DNA of 64,000 nt from Paenibacillus massiliensis subsp. panacisoli DSM 21345 (GCF_000426545.1 NZ_AUFO01000001.1:248001-312000); one strand, 5' to 3'. Numbered from the stretch's first letter, positions 1-9,136 are shown. Made by a program: numbers and translations. The notes: generated by a model not told the origin, from the sequence alone.

Positions 1-414
1 GCGGTGGTGATGGATGGCTTTATGCATGCAGCTTCGGCCCGATTACCGATTCCCGATACAGGCAAGGTCACCGAGGATATACTACTGCATGTATCCAATC
101 TGGTCCGGTTTATGACAAGTCGTGAAGGGCAGATTATTACGGAGCTGATCGGGGGAGGACAATTCGACACAGCCCTGGCAACGGAGCTACGTTCGCGTTA
201 TATCCAGCCCCGTCGCCAAGAGGCAGGACAGCTGCTACAGAGAGGAATAGAGCGCGGAGAACTGCCAGAGCACCTTGATGTGGGAGTCACTATTGATCTG
301 GTATACGGCCCGATTTTTTATCGTCTGCTGGTTACTGGTGATCCGCTCGACGAGGGGTATGTTCGCAGCCTGGTTGATCTTACGATCCGTAGTGTTCATC
401 AATATTTTGCATAG
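1..414 (+). CDS. TetR/AcrR-type regulator, C-terminal part (cut by window edge)
   Basis: Frame 1 is open from the first base to a TAG at 412-414, so this is the 3' part of a gene that begins outside the window. The visible 137 codons are helical, with blocks such as EDILLHVSNLVRFMTSREG and PRRQEAGQLLQRGIERGEL, which resemble the ligand-binding C-terminal domain of TetR/AcrR repressors. The DNA-binding helix-turn-helix would lie upstream and is not seen. No target can be inferred; the next gene downstream, a permease, has its own upstream palindrome and probably belongs to a different unit. Confidence 0.7.
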   Translation, partial: AVVMDGFMHAASARLPIPDTGKVTEDILLHVSNLVRFMTSREGQIITELIGGGQFDTALATELRSRYIQPRRQEAGQLLQRGIERGELPEHLDVGVTIDLVYGPIFYRLLVTGDPLDEGYVRSLVDLTIRSVHQYFA

Positions 415-454
415 ATTCATTAGAGAGCTTCTAATGTACCTGGATGAGAATTGG

Positions 455-470
455 TTGTGCAAATGCACAA
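455..470. promoter_or_regulatory. Palindrome TTGTGCAAATGCACAA, candidate CdaR site
   Basis: Two perfect 6-bp arms (TTGTGC and GCACAA) flank AAAT. The site lies about 65 bp upstream of the expected transcription start of the permease gene: a good -10 (TATACT, 515-520) has no good -35, as expected for an activator-dependent promoter. A 14/16 match occurs in front of cdaR at 4399-4414. CdaR-family proteins activate glycerate and sugar-diacid genes, so an operator role is inferred. Confidence 0.5.
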
Positions 471-561
471 TCAATTTCGTCTTTTCATCAATATTTTTTT
501 GTGGCGCAAACTCTTATACTGAAAGCGTGTTCAACAAGAGCAAGCTAGGAGGCTGCAAGGA

Positions 562-1857
562 ATGGAAGGATTAATGATTGGATGGTATGGTGCATTGGCA
601 GGGTTGGCGCTTGCAATCATTCTCATACTGAAGAAGCTCAACCCCGTATATGCTCTATTTTTGGGAGCGATTACAGGCGCATTAATCGGTGGCGCAAATT
701 TGGAGGAGACCGTAGGTGTTCTTGTAAGCGGTACACAAAGTGTAATCGGAACCGTACTGCGGGTTCTGGCGGCTGGCGTGCTGGCTGGAGTCATGATGGA
801 ATCCGGTGCGGCTGAGACGATTGCACAGGCGATTGTGAAGAAATTTGGCGGGAGCAAGGCCATTTTGGCACTGGCGCTGGCTACAATGCTAATTACAGCT
901 GTAGGCGTATTCATCCCTGTCGCTGTACTGATTGTGGCGCCCATTGCCTTGTCTGTCGGCAATAAAATGGGGATCTCGAAGCTGGCATTACTGGTAGCGC
1001 TCTCGGGTGGAGGGAAGGCAGGCAACATCATTTCACCTAATCCCAATACGATTGCTGCTGCTCGTGGGTTCGAGCTTGACTTGAGTCATGTGATGCTCGC
1101 AGGGCTTCTGCCGGCAGTCTTCGGTCTCGCAGTTACAGTCATTGTGGCTTCGTTGCTGAAGAAGAAGGGAACCATGGTGTCGGGGGATGAAGCACAATAT
1201 AGCGAGAACGAGAATAATGATTATCCACCATTGGGGCGAGCGATTGTGGCACCGCTGGTTGCTATCGTGCTACTAATGATTAATCCTATTGGCTCGCTGT
1301 CTGGCATTGAGCTGTTATCTAATATGAAGGTCGATGCTCTGTATATTCTGCCAATCGCGGGAATCATCGGGCTGCTGGCCATGGGTAAGGGCAACAAGAT
1401 GCTGGAATATAGTGCGTCTGGTCTCAATAAAATGACGGCAACCGTACTGATTCTGATCGGTGCTGGCGGGATTGCTGGGCTCATCGCTGCTTCGGATCTC
1501 TCCACGCAGGTCGTAGCTCTGATTGAGGGATCAGGTATCGCCGGGACATTCCTTGCGCCGATCTCGGGTATTCTGATGGCGGCTGCCACAGCTTCTACTT
1601 CAACTGGTGTAATTCTAGCTACGGGTTCCTTCGGACAGGCTGTCCTGAATATGGGGACACCACCGCTAGCTGCATCCGTAATGGTGCACACAGGTGCTAC
1701 AGTTATTGATTCCCTGCCACAGGGCAATTATTTTCACGTAACTGCGGATAGCATGAAGATGTCGATCAAGCAACGTATGGGTGTAGTTCCTTATGAGGCG
1801 ATTGTGGGCGGAACGATGACGATTGTCGCTACCGTAGTATACGGCTTCTTACTGTAG
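562..1857 (+). CDS. GntP-family permease (gluconate/glycerate type)
   Basis: Inner-membrane proton symporter of the GntP family (relatives transport gluconate, glycerate and D-serine). The 431-residue protein is almost wholly hydrophobic, with about a dozen membrane segments, and carries family blocks such as VIGTVLRVLAAGVLAGVMM, SGGGKAGNIISPNPNT and ATASTSTGVILATG. The start is ATG 562 behind AGGAGG at 547-552. A glycerate kinase follows and a CdaR regulator lies beyond it in the opposite direction, so glycerate is the most likely substrate; gluconate cannot be excluded from sequence alone. The spacer 1858-2071 holds only degenerate AAGCTAA-like repeats. Confidence 0.9.
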   Translation: MEGLMIGWYGALAGLALAIILILKKLNPVYALFLGAITGALIGGANLEETVGVLVSGTQSVIGTVLRVLAAGVLAGVMMESGAAETIAQAIVKKFGGSKAILALALATMLITAVGVFIPVAVLIVAPIALSVGNKMGISKLALLVALSGGGKAGNIISPNPNTIAAARGFELDLSHVMLAGLLPAVFGLAVTVIVASLLKKKGTMVSGDEAQYSENENNDYPPLGRAIVAPLVAIVLLMINPIGSLSGIELLSNMKVDALYILPIAGIIGLLAMGKGNKMLEYSASGLNKMTATVLILIGAGGIAGLIAASDLSTQVVALIEGSGIAGTFLAPISGILMAAATASTSTGVILATGSFGQAVLNMGTPPLAASVMVHTGATVIDSLPQGNYFHVTADSMKMSIKQRMGVVPYEAIVGGTMTIVATVVYGFLL

Positions 1858-2071
1858 TGAAGCGATGTGAGCCACGTAGCCAAGTGAGCTAACCAAGCTA
1901 ACCAAGCTAAGTCAGCTATAAGCTAAATAAGTTACTGGCTAAATAAGCTAAATCAACTACGTTAAGCCGCGTAAGCTGTGCTAAAACTATGACATGATGA
2001 TTGAGTGAAGCTATACAGATACAGAGATTGTCGATAGATATGTGTCTACATTAATGATGGGGTGAGAGAGA

Positions 2072-3223
2072 ATGCAATACAAGAATTTTGTACTGGCGCC
2101 TGATTCCTTTAAAGAGAGCATGACCGCCAAGGAAGTATGCGTAGCCATGGAGAAGGGACTACGGAAAGTGTATCCGGAAGCCAATTATATTCATGTGCCG
2201 ATGGCAGATGGCGGTGAGGGAACGGTACAATCTTTGGTAGATGCCTCAGATGGACAGCTGCTGAATGCGGAGGTGACGGGTCCGCTGGGACAGAAGGTAA
2301 TGGCTTCCTATGGCATTATGGGAGATGGAACGACAGCTGCTGTCGAGATGGCGTCAGCCAGTGGTATCCATCTGGTGGAAAAGTCAGCTCGTAATCCGCT
2401 AATTACGACCACTTACGGTACAGGCGAGCTGATACGCGAATGTTTGGATCGTGGCGTTCACAAGATCATTATTGGGATTGGTGGAAGTGCGACAAATGAT
2501 GGTGGCACAGGGATGGCTGCAGCGCTAGGGGCCCGCTTTCTGGATGCTGCAGGGGAAGAGCTACCATGGGGTGGAGGAAGTCTCGGTCGTCTGTCTTCTA
2601 TTGACCTCTCTGGACTGGACCCACGATTGCAGGAGGTACAGCTGATCGTGGCTTGTGATGTGACCAATCCGCTCTGTGGTCCTACAGGGGCCTCGGTTGT
2701 ATTTGGTCCACAGAAAGGCGCTACACCAGACATGGTGCAGCAGCTTGATGCCAATCTCGCTCACTATGCAGAGGTCGTGAATCGCCAGCTGGGCAAGAAT
2801 GTATTGGATATACCAGGTGCGGGTGCTGCAGGCGGTCTTGGTGCAGGTCTGTTGATTTTTACGCAGGCGGTATTACAAAAAGGGATTGATATTGTCATCG
2901 AATATACGGGGCTTAGTGATAAAATAGCTACGGCTGATGTCGTATTCACAGGCGAGGGCGGAATTGACTTCCAGACCAAATTCGGGAAGACACCCTACGG
3001 CGTAGCGAGAGCCGCCAAAGCTAAAGGCAAGAGGGTCATTGCTCTGGCGGGTTATGTTGGTGCCGGAATCGAGACGTTGTATAATGAGGGCATTGATGCG
3101 ATCTTTGGGATTGTCCCTGGAGCTTCTGCTTTAGAGCATTTGCTGGCCGAGGGTCCCGAAAATGTAGAGCGTACAGCCGAAAATATTGCGCGTGTGTTGC
3201 AATTCGGCGATAGCTTATGCTAG
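2072..3223 (+). CDS. glxK: Glycerate kinase (GlxK/GarK family)
   Basis: Phosphorylates glycerate with ATP, feeding it into lower glycolysis. The 383-residue length is normal for the family. Conserved blocks include LAPDSFKESMTAKEV at the N terminus, PMADGGEGTV (about residues 43-52), GIGGSATNDGGTGMAAALGA (about 135-155) and VFTGEGGIDFQTKFGKTPYG (about 290-310). ATG 2072 follows a purine-rich GGGGTGAGAGAGA. It lies 214 bp after the permease with no clear terminator between, so co-transcription is likely. The product could enter metabolism as 2- or 3-phosphoglycerate; sequence does not settle which. Confidence 0.93.
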   Translation: MQYKNFVLAPDSFKESMTAKEVCVAMEKGLRKVYPEANYIHVPMADGGEGTVQSLVDASDGQLLNAEVTGPLGQKVMASYGIMGDGTTAAVEMASASGIHLVEKSARNPLITTTYGTGELIRECLDRGVHKIIIGIGGSATNDGGTGMAAALGARFLDAAGEELPWGGGSLGRLSSIDLSGLDPRLQEVQLIVACDVTNPLCGPTGASVVFGPQKGATPDMVQQLDANLAHYAEVVNRQLGKNVLDIPGAGAAGGLGAGLLIFTQAVLQKGIDIVIEYTGLSDKIATADVVFTGEGGIDFQTKFGKTPYGVARAAKAKGKRVIALAGYVGAGIETLYNEGIDAIFGIVPGASALEHLLAEGPENVERTAENIARVLQFGDSLC

Positions 3224-3315
3224 AAAAGGATTCACTGACTGCTTCAACTCTGGATTGAAGATCATTTAACGATGACATGTGGACTCATTGGCTTGACCTC
3301 CAATCGCTACATTAC

Positions 3316-4344
3316 TTATTGATGCATCCGCAGTAGCTCATAGATCAACTCGGTGAGCTGTAGTAGATCGCGTGGATCTCGCCCGGTGATGGTATGAATT
3401 CGCTTCAGTCGGTATTGTAAAGTATTGCGATGTATGTTCAGGGATTCGGCGGTCAGAGACATGCTTCCATTGTGATGAATGAAGTTTCGAAGTGTGTCCA
3501 GCAGCTCCGGTGTATCCTCCAGCTTGTGAGTGGTATGGGCAGGGCCATCAAGCCTTGCCTGACTCCACTGGATGAGGAACTCCACTTCATCGTAGGTCGT
3601 TACCTGCTGCGAAGGCCATAGCGCGAACAGGATGGACATGGCAGCCTTAGCCTGAGCATAGCTACTCGCAATACTGGCTTCGTGCCGTCCCCTGGAGATC
3701 CGAGTGCTTGGATGATCAAGGAGCAGTCTTCGAATATGCTTATTCACATCCTCAGACTGCTGCACTAGCAGGAGCCATGTATCCTTTTCCACCTGAAAGG
3801 CAGTCTTGAATCGTAGCAGTATAGAGTCCTCGCTAGCTAGTGAGGAACTTTTCACATACAGGACCGTTGTCTTTATGACGAGATCCAGCTGATAGGCTAT
3901 GGCTTCTTTTCTCAGCTTCTGGGAATAGGCTCCATGATGGGAGAGCAGCAGTTCCACAAAGGCCTTCTTGCGATTTGCCTCCTCCGCACGATGCTCCAGC
4001 ATGGTGCGCTGTTCAATGAGCAGGGAGACCGTCGTTCTAACAATACTGCAAAAAGGGCGCACCTCATCAGGATTGCCCGTAATTCCGATGACTCCGACAC
4101 AGACATTTCCTATGAAAATCGGCTCGTTGGTTCCTTGCTTCTCGTTGGTCCCATCCTCCCACACCTCAACCATGTGTCCGGTGGACAGAGCCTTAACGGC
4201 ACCCTGATGGATGGTGCCCACCCGCTCCCGAGTCCCGCTACCCACGATAATCCCTTTTGCATTCATAATGTTAATGTTGTAAGGAATATCCTTCATCATC
4301 TTATCGACAATATCCTGTGCCTGATTCTCCGAAAGCTGGAACAA
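3316..4344 (-). CDS. cdaR: CdaR-type sugar-diacid/glycerate regulator
   Basis: Transcription activator of the CdaR family: an N-terminal diacid-recognition domain (KDIPYNINIMNAKGIIVGSG near the start, then GNVCVGVIGITGNPDEVRPF) and a C-terminal PucR-type helix-turn-helix (SLNIHRNTLQYRLKRI). I choose TTG 4344 (342 residues) because GGAGGGG lies just upstream and the resulting start matches the family; a GTG at 4362 would add six residues but lies inside that ribosome site. It converges on the kinase gene. A palindrome at 4399-4414 in its own upstream region also occurs before the permease, suggesting autoregulation together with control of permease and kinase. Confidence 0.9.
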   Translation of the reverse strand: MFQLSENQAQDIVDKMMKDIPYNINIMNAKGIIVGSGTRERVGTIHQGAVKALSTGHMVEVWEDGTNEKQGTNEPIFIGNVCVGVIGITGNPDEVRPFCSIVRTTVSLLIEQRTMLEHRAEEANRKKAFVELLLSHHGAYSQKLRKEAIAYQLDLVIKTTVLYVKSSSLASEDSILLRFKTAFQVEKDTWLLLVQQSEDVNKHIRRLLLDHPSTRISRGRHEASIASSYAQAKAAMSILFALWPSQQVTTYDEVEFLIQWSQARLDGPAHTTHKLEDTPELLDTLRNFIHHNGSMSLTAESLNIHRNTLQYRLKRIHTITGRDPRDLLQLTELIYELLRMHQ

Positions 4345-4398
4345 GGAATGGCCCCCCTCCACTGGTTCATCTAATAGTAGCCACGGTCAACATATGAA

Positions 4399-4414
4399 TT
4401 GTGCATATGAACAA
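4399..4414. promoter_or_regulatory. Second copy of candidate CdaR palindrome
   Basis: TTGTGCATATGAACAA, 14 of 16 bases identical to the site at 455-470 before the permease. It lies 55 bp upstream of the chosen cdaR start. Sharing of a dyad between a regulator and its neighbouring transporter is typical of an autoregulated local regulon; the assignment to CdaR is inference. Confidence 0.5.
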
Positions 4415-4613
4415 CATTATAGCTTTTTCATCATCCATATTCCAACATGAATACAGACAAGAGAGCCGCATAACTGGCAAGGAAGACATTGTATTCCTCG
4501 AAATTTTCTACTCCTTATAGCCATCACAGAAAGTATAATGGTCGATGACTGTCGTTTTTTGTTGTATGATGTATTTATGAAACGTTGGTTCCCCGAACCT
4601 AGGAGGGTGTCTT

Positions 4614-6203
4614 TTGTTTAGTCCAATGAAGGCCATGTTTCCCCAGCGCAAGAAGCTTAGTCTCACATCATTGCTAATCGGCCTTGTGACGCTTGTCGTA
4701 GTGCTCACCTCTACGATCCTTCTGGCAGGCTCCTATGTGTCCAAGAAAAATTCGCTAATCGAGACTACCCTACGCTTGAATTATAATAATGCCAGCGGCA
4801 AGGCCCAGACATTGAATTCCTTATTCATCTCCATGAGGGGAAGTCTGCAGTATAGTGCCAATTCACTCAAAGATGTGGAGGGCATGACTGCCAAGCAGCT
4901 CGCTGACTATCTGAATCTCATGCGCAATTCCAGCAACTTTTTCAATTCCCTGTATCGTATAGATGAGAACGGGCAGATCCGTGGAATATCTCCCTATAAT
5001 CCCCAGAGGATCGGAGGGCATCTCACCACGAAATATGCACTAGATGCTTTGCTTTCCCAGCGGCCCTATATTTCGTCTCCCTATGTAACACCCAACTCGC
5101 ACAGACTTATTGTGTTCATGAGCCAGCCCTTATTTGATCAAAATAGCAATTATACGGGATTCGTTGGCGGCTCGCTTTATTTACAGGAGGACAATATTTT
5201 ATCAAGTATTTTTGGCAACAATTCTGTGGATGATTCCGGTTCATATTATTACATTGTGGATGCTCATGGCCGTGTGTTGTATCATCCAGACAAGCAGGTG
5301 ATTGGTTCGGATCTGGCCCAGGAGGAGGTCGTGCAAAGTCTGCTAGAGGGCAAAAGTGGACGTCAGCTCACAGTGGACCATCTCGGTCGGCAGATGATCG
5401 CTGGCTACTCCTATGTGGATTCGAATGGCTGGGGAGTGGTGGCGGTATCCCCGCTGGAGCGAATCCAAAAAGAGCTTATGGACAACTTGTACACCCAAAT
5501 TCTGGTGTCTAGCCTACCTTTCATGATTTTGCTCATCGGTGTCATTCTGATTGCGCGTCAATTGGCCCGTCCTTTCGTGTATCTTGCAGATTTAATGAGC
5601 AAGCTCGGCAAGGAAAGGGTGGTATTGCCTGAGGCCAAATCACACTGGAACAGAGAGGCTGATCTACTGACGAAGGCGGTATTTCTGGCTGTCGCGGATA
5701 TCCAGAAGCAACAGGACCAGCTTGAGCAGGATGCTGCTACAGATGGCTTGACCGGGCTGCTGAACCGCAGATCCCTGGAGCAAATGATGCAGCAATGGCT
5801 GGAAGCGGGCACTTCCTTCTCGCTGATTCTGCTCGATGTGGATCGCTTCAAGCTGATCAATGATACCTATGGTCATCTGGTTGGTGATCGAGTGCTCAAG
5901 CATGTGAGTGATAAGGTGTTGAGCAACGTACGTCCGACGGATGCGTGTTTCCGATTTGGCGGAGAGGAATTCATTGTGCTGCTGCCGGATTGCGCTAAGG
6001 AGGAAGCTTTCGAGCTGGCAGAGATCATTCGTAAAGACATTGAGAGCAGTGGAGCGCCGATTCCTTCACGAATTACGATATCTCTCGGTGTAGCGCATTG
6101 CCCTGATGATGCTGCGTCTGCTGAGCAGCTTCTAAACAAGGCTGACCAAGCTATGTATTTGGCAAAATCCCAAGGTAGAAACCGAACGATGCTGGCAAAA
6201 TAA
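4614..6203 (+). CDS. Membrane diguanylate cyclase, Cache sensor + GGDEF
   Basis: Makes cyclic di-GMP from GTP in response to an extracellular signal. The 529 residues comprise a first membrane segment (about 18-40), an extracytoplasmic double-Cache sensor, a second membrane segment (about 295-315) followed by a short linker, and a C-terminal GGDEF domain. The active site reads GGEEF (about residue 450), and an RPTD product-inhibition site stands exactly five residues before it, so the enzyme is probably active and feedback-inhibited. DGLTGLLNRRSLE marks the domain entry. The start is TTG 4614 behind AGGAGGG (4601-4607). The ligand is unknown. A hairpin follows at 6243-6277. Confidence 0.92.
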   Translation: MFSPMKAMFPQRKKLSLTSLLIGLVTLVVVLTSTILLAGSYVSKKNSLIETTLRLNYNNASGKAQTLNSLFISMRGSLQYSANSLKDVEGMTAKQLADYLNLMRNSSNFFNSLYRIDENGQIRGISPYNPQRIGGHLTTKYALDALLSQRPYISSPYVTPNSHRLIVFMSQPLFDQNSNYTGFVGGSLYLQEDNILSSIFGNNSVDDSGSYYYIVDAHGRVLYHPDKQVIGSDLAQEEVVQSLLEGKSGRQLTVDHLGRQMIAGYSYVDSNGWGVVAVSPLERIQKELMDNLYTQILVSSLPFMILLIGVILIARQLARPFVYLADLMSKLGKERVVLPEAKSHWNREADLLTKAVFLAVADIQKQQDQLEQDAATDGLTGLLNRRSLEQMMQQWLEAGTSFSLILLDVDRFKLINDTYGHLVGDRVLKHVSDKVLSNVRPTDACFRFGGEEFIVLLPDCAKEEAFELAEIIRKDIESSGAPIPSRITISLGVAHCPDDAASAEQLLNKADQAMYLAKSQGRNRTMLAK

Positions 6204-6242
6204 AAAGCGGAAAATCGGCCAAGGGCTATAAGATTAGAAATC

Positions 6243-6277
6243 ATAGCAGTGCCTTCTATATGTAGGGGCACTGCTAT
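6243..6277 (+). terminator. Hairpin after the GGDEF gene
   Basis: Perfect 11-bp stem ATAGCAGTGCC / GGCACTGCTAT with a 13-nt loop, followed by a short T-rich stretch (TTTGTCT). It lies 40 bp after the GGDEF stop codon and before the promoter of the next gene. The T tract is weak, so termination may be partial. Confidence 0.6.
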
Positions 6278-6365
6278 TTGTCTGTGAGAACAGGTGGCTT
6301 GTAATAAACTCCATGATAATTAATTGTATAAATGTTCTAAATTTAATTATTTGTTATAATTATCT

Positions 6366-6380
6366 ATGTAAGCGATTGCT
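6366..6380 (+). promoter_or_regulatory. cre site (CcpA operator)
   Basis: ATGTAAGCGATTGCT matches the Bacillus catabolite-response consensus WTGNAANCGNWWNCW at every defined position. It sits 35 bp before the start codon of the secreted beta-helix gene, where bound CcpA would block transcription when good sugars are present. This fits a gene involved in plant polysaccharide use. Confidence 0.65.
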
Positions 6381-6414
6381 AATAAAATAATTTAATATGG
6401 AGGGTTGACACAAA

Positions 6415-7611
6415 ATGAAGGCAGGTATTCGTTGGAGGCGAGGTTGGATGGCCGTATTAAGTGTAGCTCTGTTGGCGGCTACATGGTATGTTCCAGGAAC
6501 GGGAAGCGAGATTCAGGCAGCAGAGCAGGTCAATGTGCGTGACTTCGGGGCACGTGCGGGGGTGACGGAGGATCAGTCGGCTGCATTTCACGCCGCGATG
6601 AAGCATTTCTATGACAAGGGGCAAAAGGGTACGGTCTATATTCCCGCAGGCACCTATTACGTCGATAACGGTCTTCGCTTCCACGCTGGTGTGAATCTGG
6701 TAGGGGATGGAATAGGGCGAACGATTATTAAGAAGACAGGTAATGTAAGCAGCTACGTGGTGGGGAATCCGGTGCTGCGCTCTGGCTCCAATAATCTGGA
6801 GGTCAGTGTGTCCAAGCTTACGATTGATGGAGATCGCACGAACCGTGCAGCTCGTGGTCTGGGACAAGTCGGGGGCATTAACATTGATGTGGATGTCAGC
6901 AATTTGACGTTGTCCAATATGGAGATCAGAGACACCACAATAGGGGCACTCCTTCGTCGGACCAAGGATTCAACGATTCAAGACAGTGTGTTCGATCGCA
7001 CAAGTGGACATGCTATCGCAGCCGGACATGAGAGCTTCCCTGTGGGTGAATTCAGAAATGTGACCATCACAGGTAACAAGATTACGAACTCAAGCGGTGG
7101 TAGCGGAATCAATCTGTCTCGTGCAGCTCGTGCTACGGTCACGAATAATGAAATTGTGAACAGTGTACAGCAATCAGACACCTATGGAGGCATCCGGATT
7201 CCCAATGGTGGCGAGAACAATATTATCAAAGACAACCGAATTGTGAACTATCCACGCGGAATCTTCGTACTTACAGGGGCTACTAATAATACCTTCGAGA
7301 ATAACACGATTGTGAACTCTCGTATTCAGGGGATGCTGATTGAGGCGAATGACAATACGATCAAGGGCAACATTATTCAGCAGACAGATGCTTCACTCAG
7401 CCCCGAGCTAATTCGTTTGTCTGGCGCGAATGGGAATGAGATCTCCCGCAATCGGATGGAGACACACTCCCGCTTCAGCAACTTCGGCATTCGCCTGACG
7501 AACTCCAGTAATAATCGCATTGTGGATAATATCACCGATACTTCAGGGACTTCCGTCAGTGTGGAGGGTGGCAGTGGCAACACGGTCAGCGGTAACACCA
7601 ACAGGAGATAG
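6415..7611 (+). CDS. Secreted right-handed beta-helix protein (pectate lyase-like)
   Basis: Exported protein of 398 residues. A signal peptide (about 1-36, cleavage near IQAAEQ) is followed by the Pectate_lyase_3 entry motif NVRDFGARAGVTEDQSAAFH and PAGTYYVDNGLRF, then many beta-helix coils with NN/TGN-type turns (GNKITNSSGGSGI, NNEIVNSVQQ, DNRIVNYPRGI, NNTFENNTIVN). The fold is shared by pectate lyases, polygalacturonases and other carbohydrate-active enzymes; no catalytic set can be assigned by eye, so substrate is open. No cell-wall anchor or lipobox is seen, suggesting free secretion. Control by CcpA is suggested by the cre site at 6366-6380. Confidence 0.8.
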   Translation: MKAGIRWRRGWMAVLSVALLAATWYVPGTGSEIQAAEQVNVRDFGARAGVTEDQSAAFHAAMKHFYDKGQKGTVYIPAGTYYVDNGLRFHAGVNLVGDGIGRTIIKKTGNVSSYVVGNPVLRSGSNNLEVSVSKLTIDGDRTNRAARGLGQVGGINIDVDVSNLTLSNMEIRDTTIGALLRRTKDSTIQDSVFDRTSGHAIAAGHESFPVGEFRNVTITGNKITNSSGGSGINLSRAARATVTNNEIVNSVQQSDTYGGIRIPNGGENNIIKDNRIVNYPRGIFVLTGATNNTFENNTIVNSRIQGMLIEANDNTIKGNIIQQTDASLSPELIRLSGANGNEISRNRMETHSRFSNFGIRLTNSSNNRIVDNITDTSGTSVSVEGGSGNTVSGNTNRR

Positions 7612-7665
7612 CTAATTAAAGTAGCTGTTAAAGATAGTTATTAAAGATAGCTGAAATCATAGAAC

Positions 7666-7705
7666 GCTTTCCTGAGCTTTGTACTTGCTTAGGAAGGCTT
7701 TTTTT
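7666..7705 (+). terminator. Rho-independent terminator after beta-helix gene
   Basis: Stem GCTTTCCTGAGC / GCTTAGGAAGGC, with two G-T pairs, loop TTTGTACTT, followed by TTTTTTT. Typical intrinsic terminator for the upstream plus-strand gene. Confidence 0.8.
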
Positions 7706-7769
7706 CATGAAATGAATAGGGTATGTCAAGCTCGGTGGGGAGAACTCTTGGATGTGAATTTCTTTGGTT

Positions 7770-7886
7770 AGCATTTTGCATAATTCGATTTCAATCACTT
7801 TTGGAATACAAGATATGGACAGGAAGAATCACCCTGATCCATATCTTGCTGATTAGAAGTCGTTCTTTGGATTTATGCAAAATGCT
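7770..7886. repeat. Nested inverted repeats before the aminotransferase gene
   Basis: An outer perfect 14-bp inverted repeat (AGCATTTTGCATAA at 7770-7783; TTATGCAAAATGCT at 7873-7886) encloses an inner 11-bp one (CAAGATATGGA 7809-7819; TCCATATCTTG 7838-7848). The right outer arm lies between a TTGGAT and a TATAAT, so it is part of the promoter. The same TATGCAAAATGCTC block stands before the -10 of the quinone reductase gene (29424-29437, minus strand) and a near copy is in the prophage (62037-62055). It may be a paired regulator site or a small 117-bp terminal-repeat element; no target duplication was seen. Confidence 0.5.
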
Positions 7887-7963
7887 CTGGTGTATAATAT
7901 AATAAATTTTAGCCGTACACAGGGACGGAATTTCAATACATATGCTCAGGAGGCACGAGGCCA

Positions 7964-9136
7964 TTGAATTATTCATTTTCCAACCGTTTCACAGCTATGC
8001 AACCCTCCATTATTCGCGAGATTCTCAAGGCCACATCAGGTCAGAACGTCATTCCGTTCTCTGCGGGCAATCCCGCACCTGAGACTTTCCCGGTCGAGGC
8101 GATCCGGGCCTATACACAGTCCATTCTGGAAGAAATGCCAGTAGCTGCTCTGCAATATGGAATTACGGAAGGCTACGCGCCTTTGCGCGACGTCCTGAAG
8201 AATCATTTGCACACCCGATTTGCCAGCGGTAAAGACATGGACGAGCTGATGATCGTCTCCGGCGCGCAGCAGGGTATTGAGCTCGCTTGTAAAGTATTCT
8301 GCAATGAGGGAGAGACCATTATTTGCGAAAGTCCCAGCTTCATTGGGTCCTTGAATACATTTCGTTCCTCTGGCGCGAGACTGGTAGGGGTTCCTATGGA
8401 ATCCGATGGCATCCATATCGGCTTGCTGGAGCAGGCGCTTCAGACCGAGAAGAATGTCAAGCTCATCTACCTGATTCCTAGCTTTCAGAATCCGACGGGC
8501 ATCACGACATCACTGGAAAAGCGCAAAGCGGTCTATGAGCTGGCCCAACGCTACGGGGTTATGATTCTGGAGGATAATCCATACGGAGAGCTCCGCTTCC
8601 GTGGTGAGGATGTTCCGACCATCAAGTCCATGGACGAGGAGGGACTGGTCATCTATGTGGGCTCATTCTCCAAAATATTGTCGGCAGGTCTTCGTGTCGG
8701 CTATGTGTTGGCCCCAGATGAGGTAGTCTCCAAGATGGTGGTCGCCAAGCAGGGGGAGGACGTGCATACAGCGATGCTTCCTCAGATTCTGGCTCATAAA
8801 TTCATGACAGAATACGATTATGCAGGCCATATCGCCAATATACGGGACATTTATCGTCGCAAGTGCGACCTGATGGAGCAGAGTCTGGAAGCTCACATGC
8901 AGCAGTCTGTCACGTACACGAGACCAGATGGAGGACTTTTCCTCTGGTGTGAGCTGCCGTCCGGGATCTCCATGCTGGACTACTGCAAGACAGCCGCTGA
9001 ACGAGGCGTAGCAGTCGTGCCTGGTACCGCCTTTCTGGTCGATGCGACAGCTTCCTGCAATGCCTTCCGTCTGAATTTCTCGACACCTTCGGATGAACAG
9101 ATTCGACAGGGAATTGAGATACTGGGCCGTATATAG
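7964..9136 (+). CDS. PLP-dependent aminotransferase, fold type I (2-aminoadipate transaminase-like)
   Basis: Cytoplasmic 390-residue aminotransferase of class I/II. The coenzyme lysine is in SFSKIL (about residue 237); other family blocks are QYGITEGYAPLRDVL, PSFQNPTG (substrate/PLP contact), ILEDNPYGELRF and the C-terminal arginine block NAFRLNFSTP. It resembles LysN and MocR C-terminal domains but has no GntR DNA-binding domain, so it is an enzyme, not a regulator. The amino donor and acceptor cannot be told from sequence. TTG 7964 is preceded by AGGAGG (7948-7953). It is monocistronic, with a terminator after it at 9224. Confidence 0.85.
   Translation: MNYSFSNRFTAMQPSIIREILKATSGQNVIPFSAGNPAPETFPVEAIRAYTQSILEEMPVAALQYGITEGYAPLRDVLKNHLHTRFASGKDMDELMIVSGAQQGIELACKVFCNEGETIICESPSFIGSLNTFRSSGARLVGVPMESDGIHIGLLEQALQTEKNVKLIYLIPSFQNPTGITTSLEKRKAVYELAQRYGVMILEDNPYGELRFRGEDVPTIKSMDEEGLVIYVGSFSKILSAGLRVGYVLAPDEVVSKMVVAKQGEDVHTAMLPQILAHKFMTEYDYAGHIANIRDIYRRKCDLMEQSLEAHMQQSVTYTRPDGGLFLWCELPSGISMLDYCKTAAERGVAVVPGTAFLVDATASCNAFRLNFSTPSDEQIRQGIEILGRI

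Noticed and set aside
1858..2071. Possible small gene or RNA in the permease-kinase spacer
   Set aside because: Only degenerate AAGCTAA-type repeats are seen, with no ORF or stable structure.
7770..7886. Insertion of a miniature transposon (MITE)
   Set aside because: Terminal inverted repeats fit, but no target duplication is visible and one arm is part of a promoter motif found elsewhere; kept as a repeat of unknown nature.
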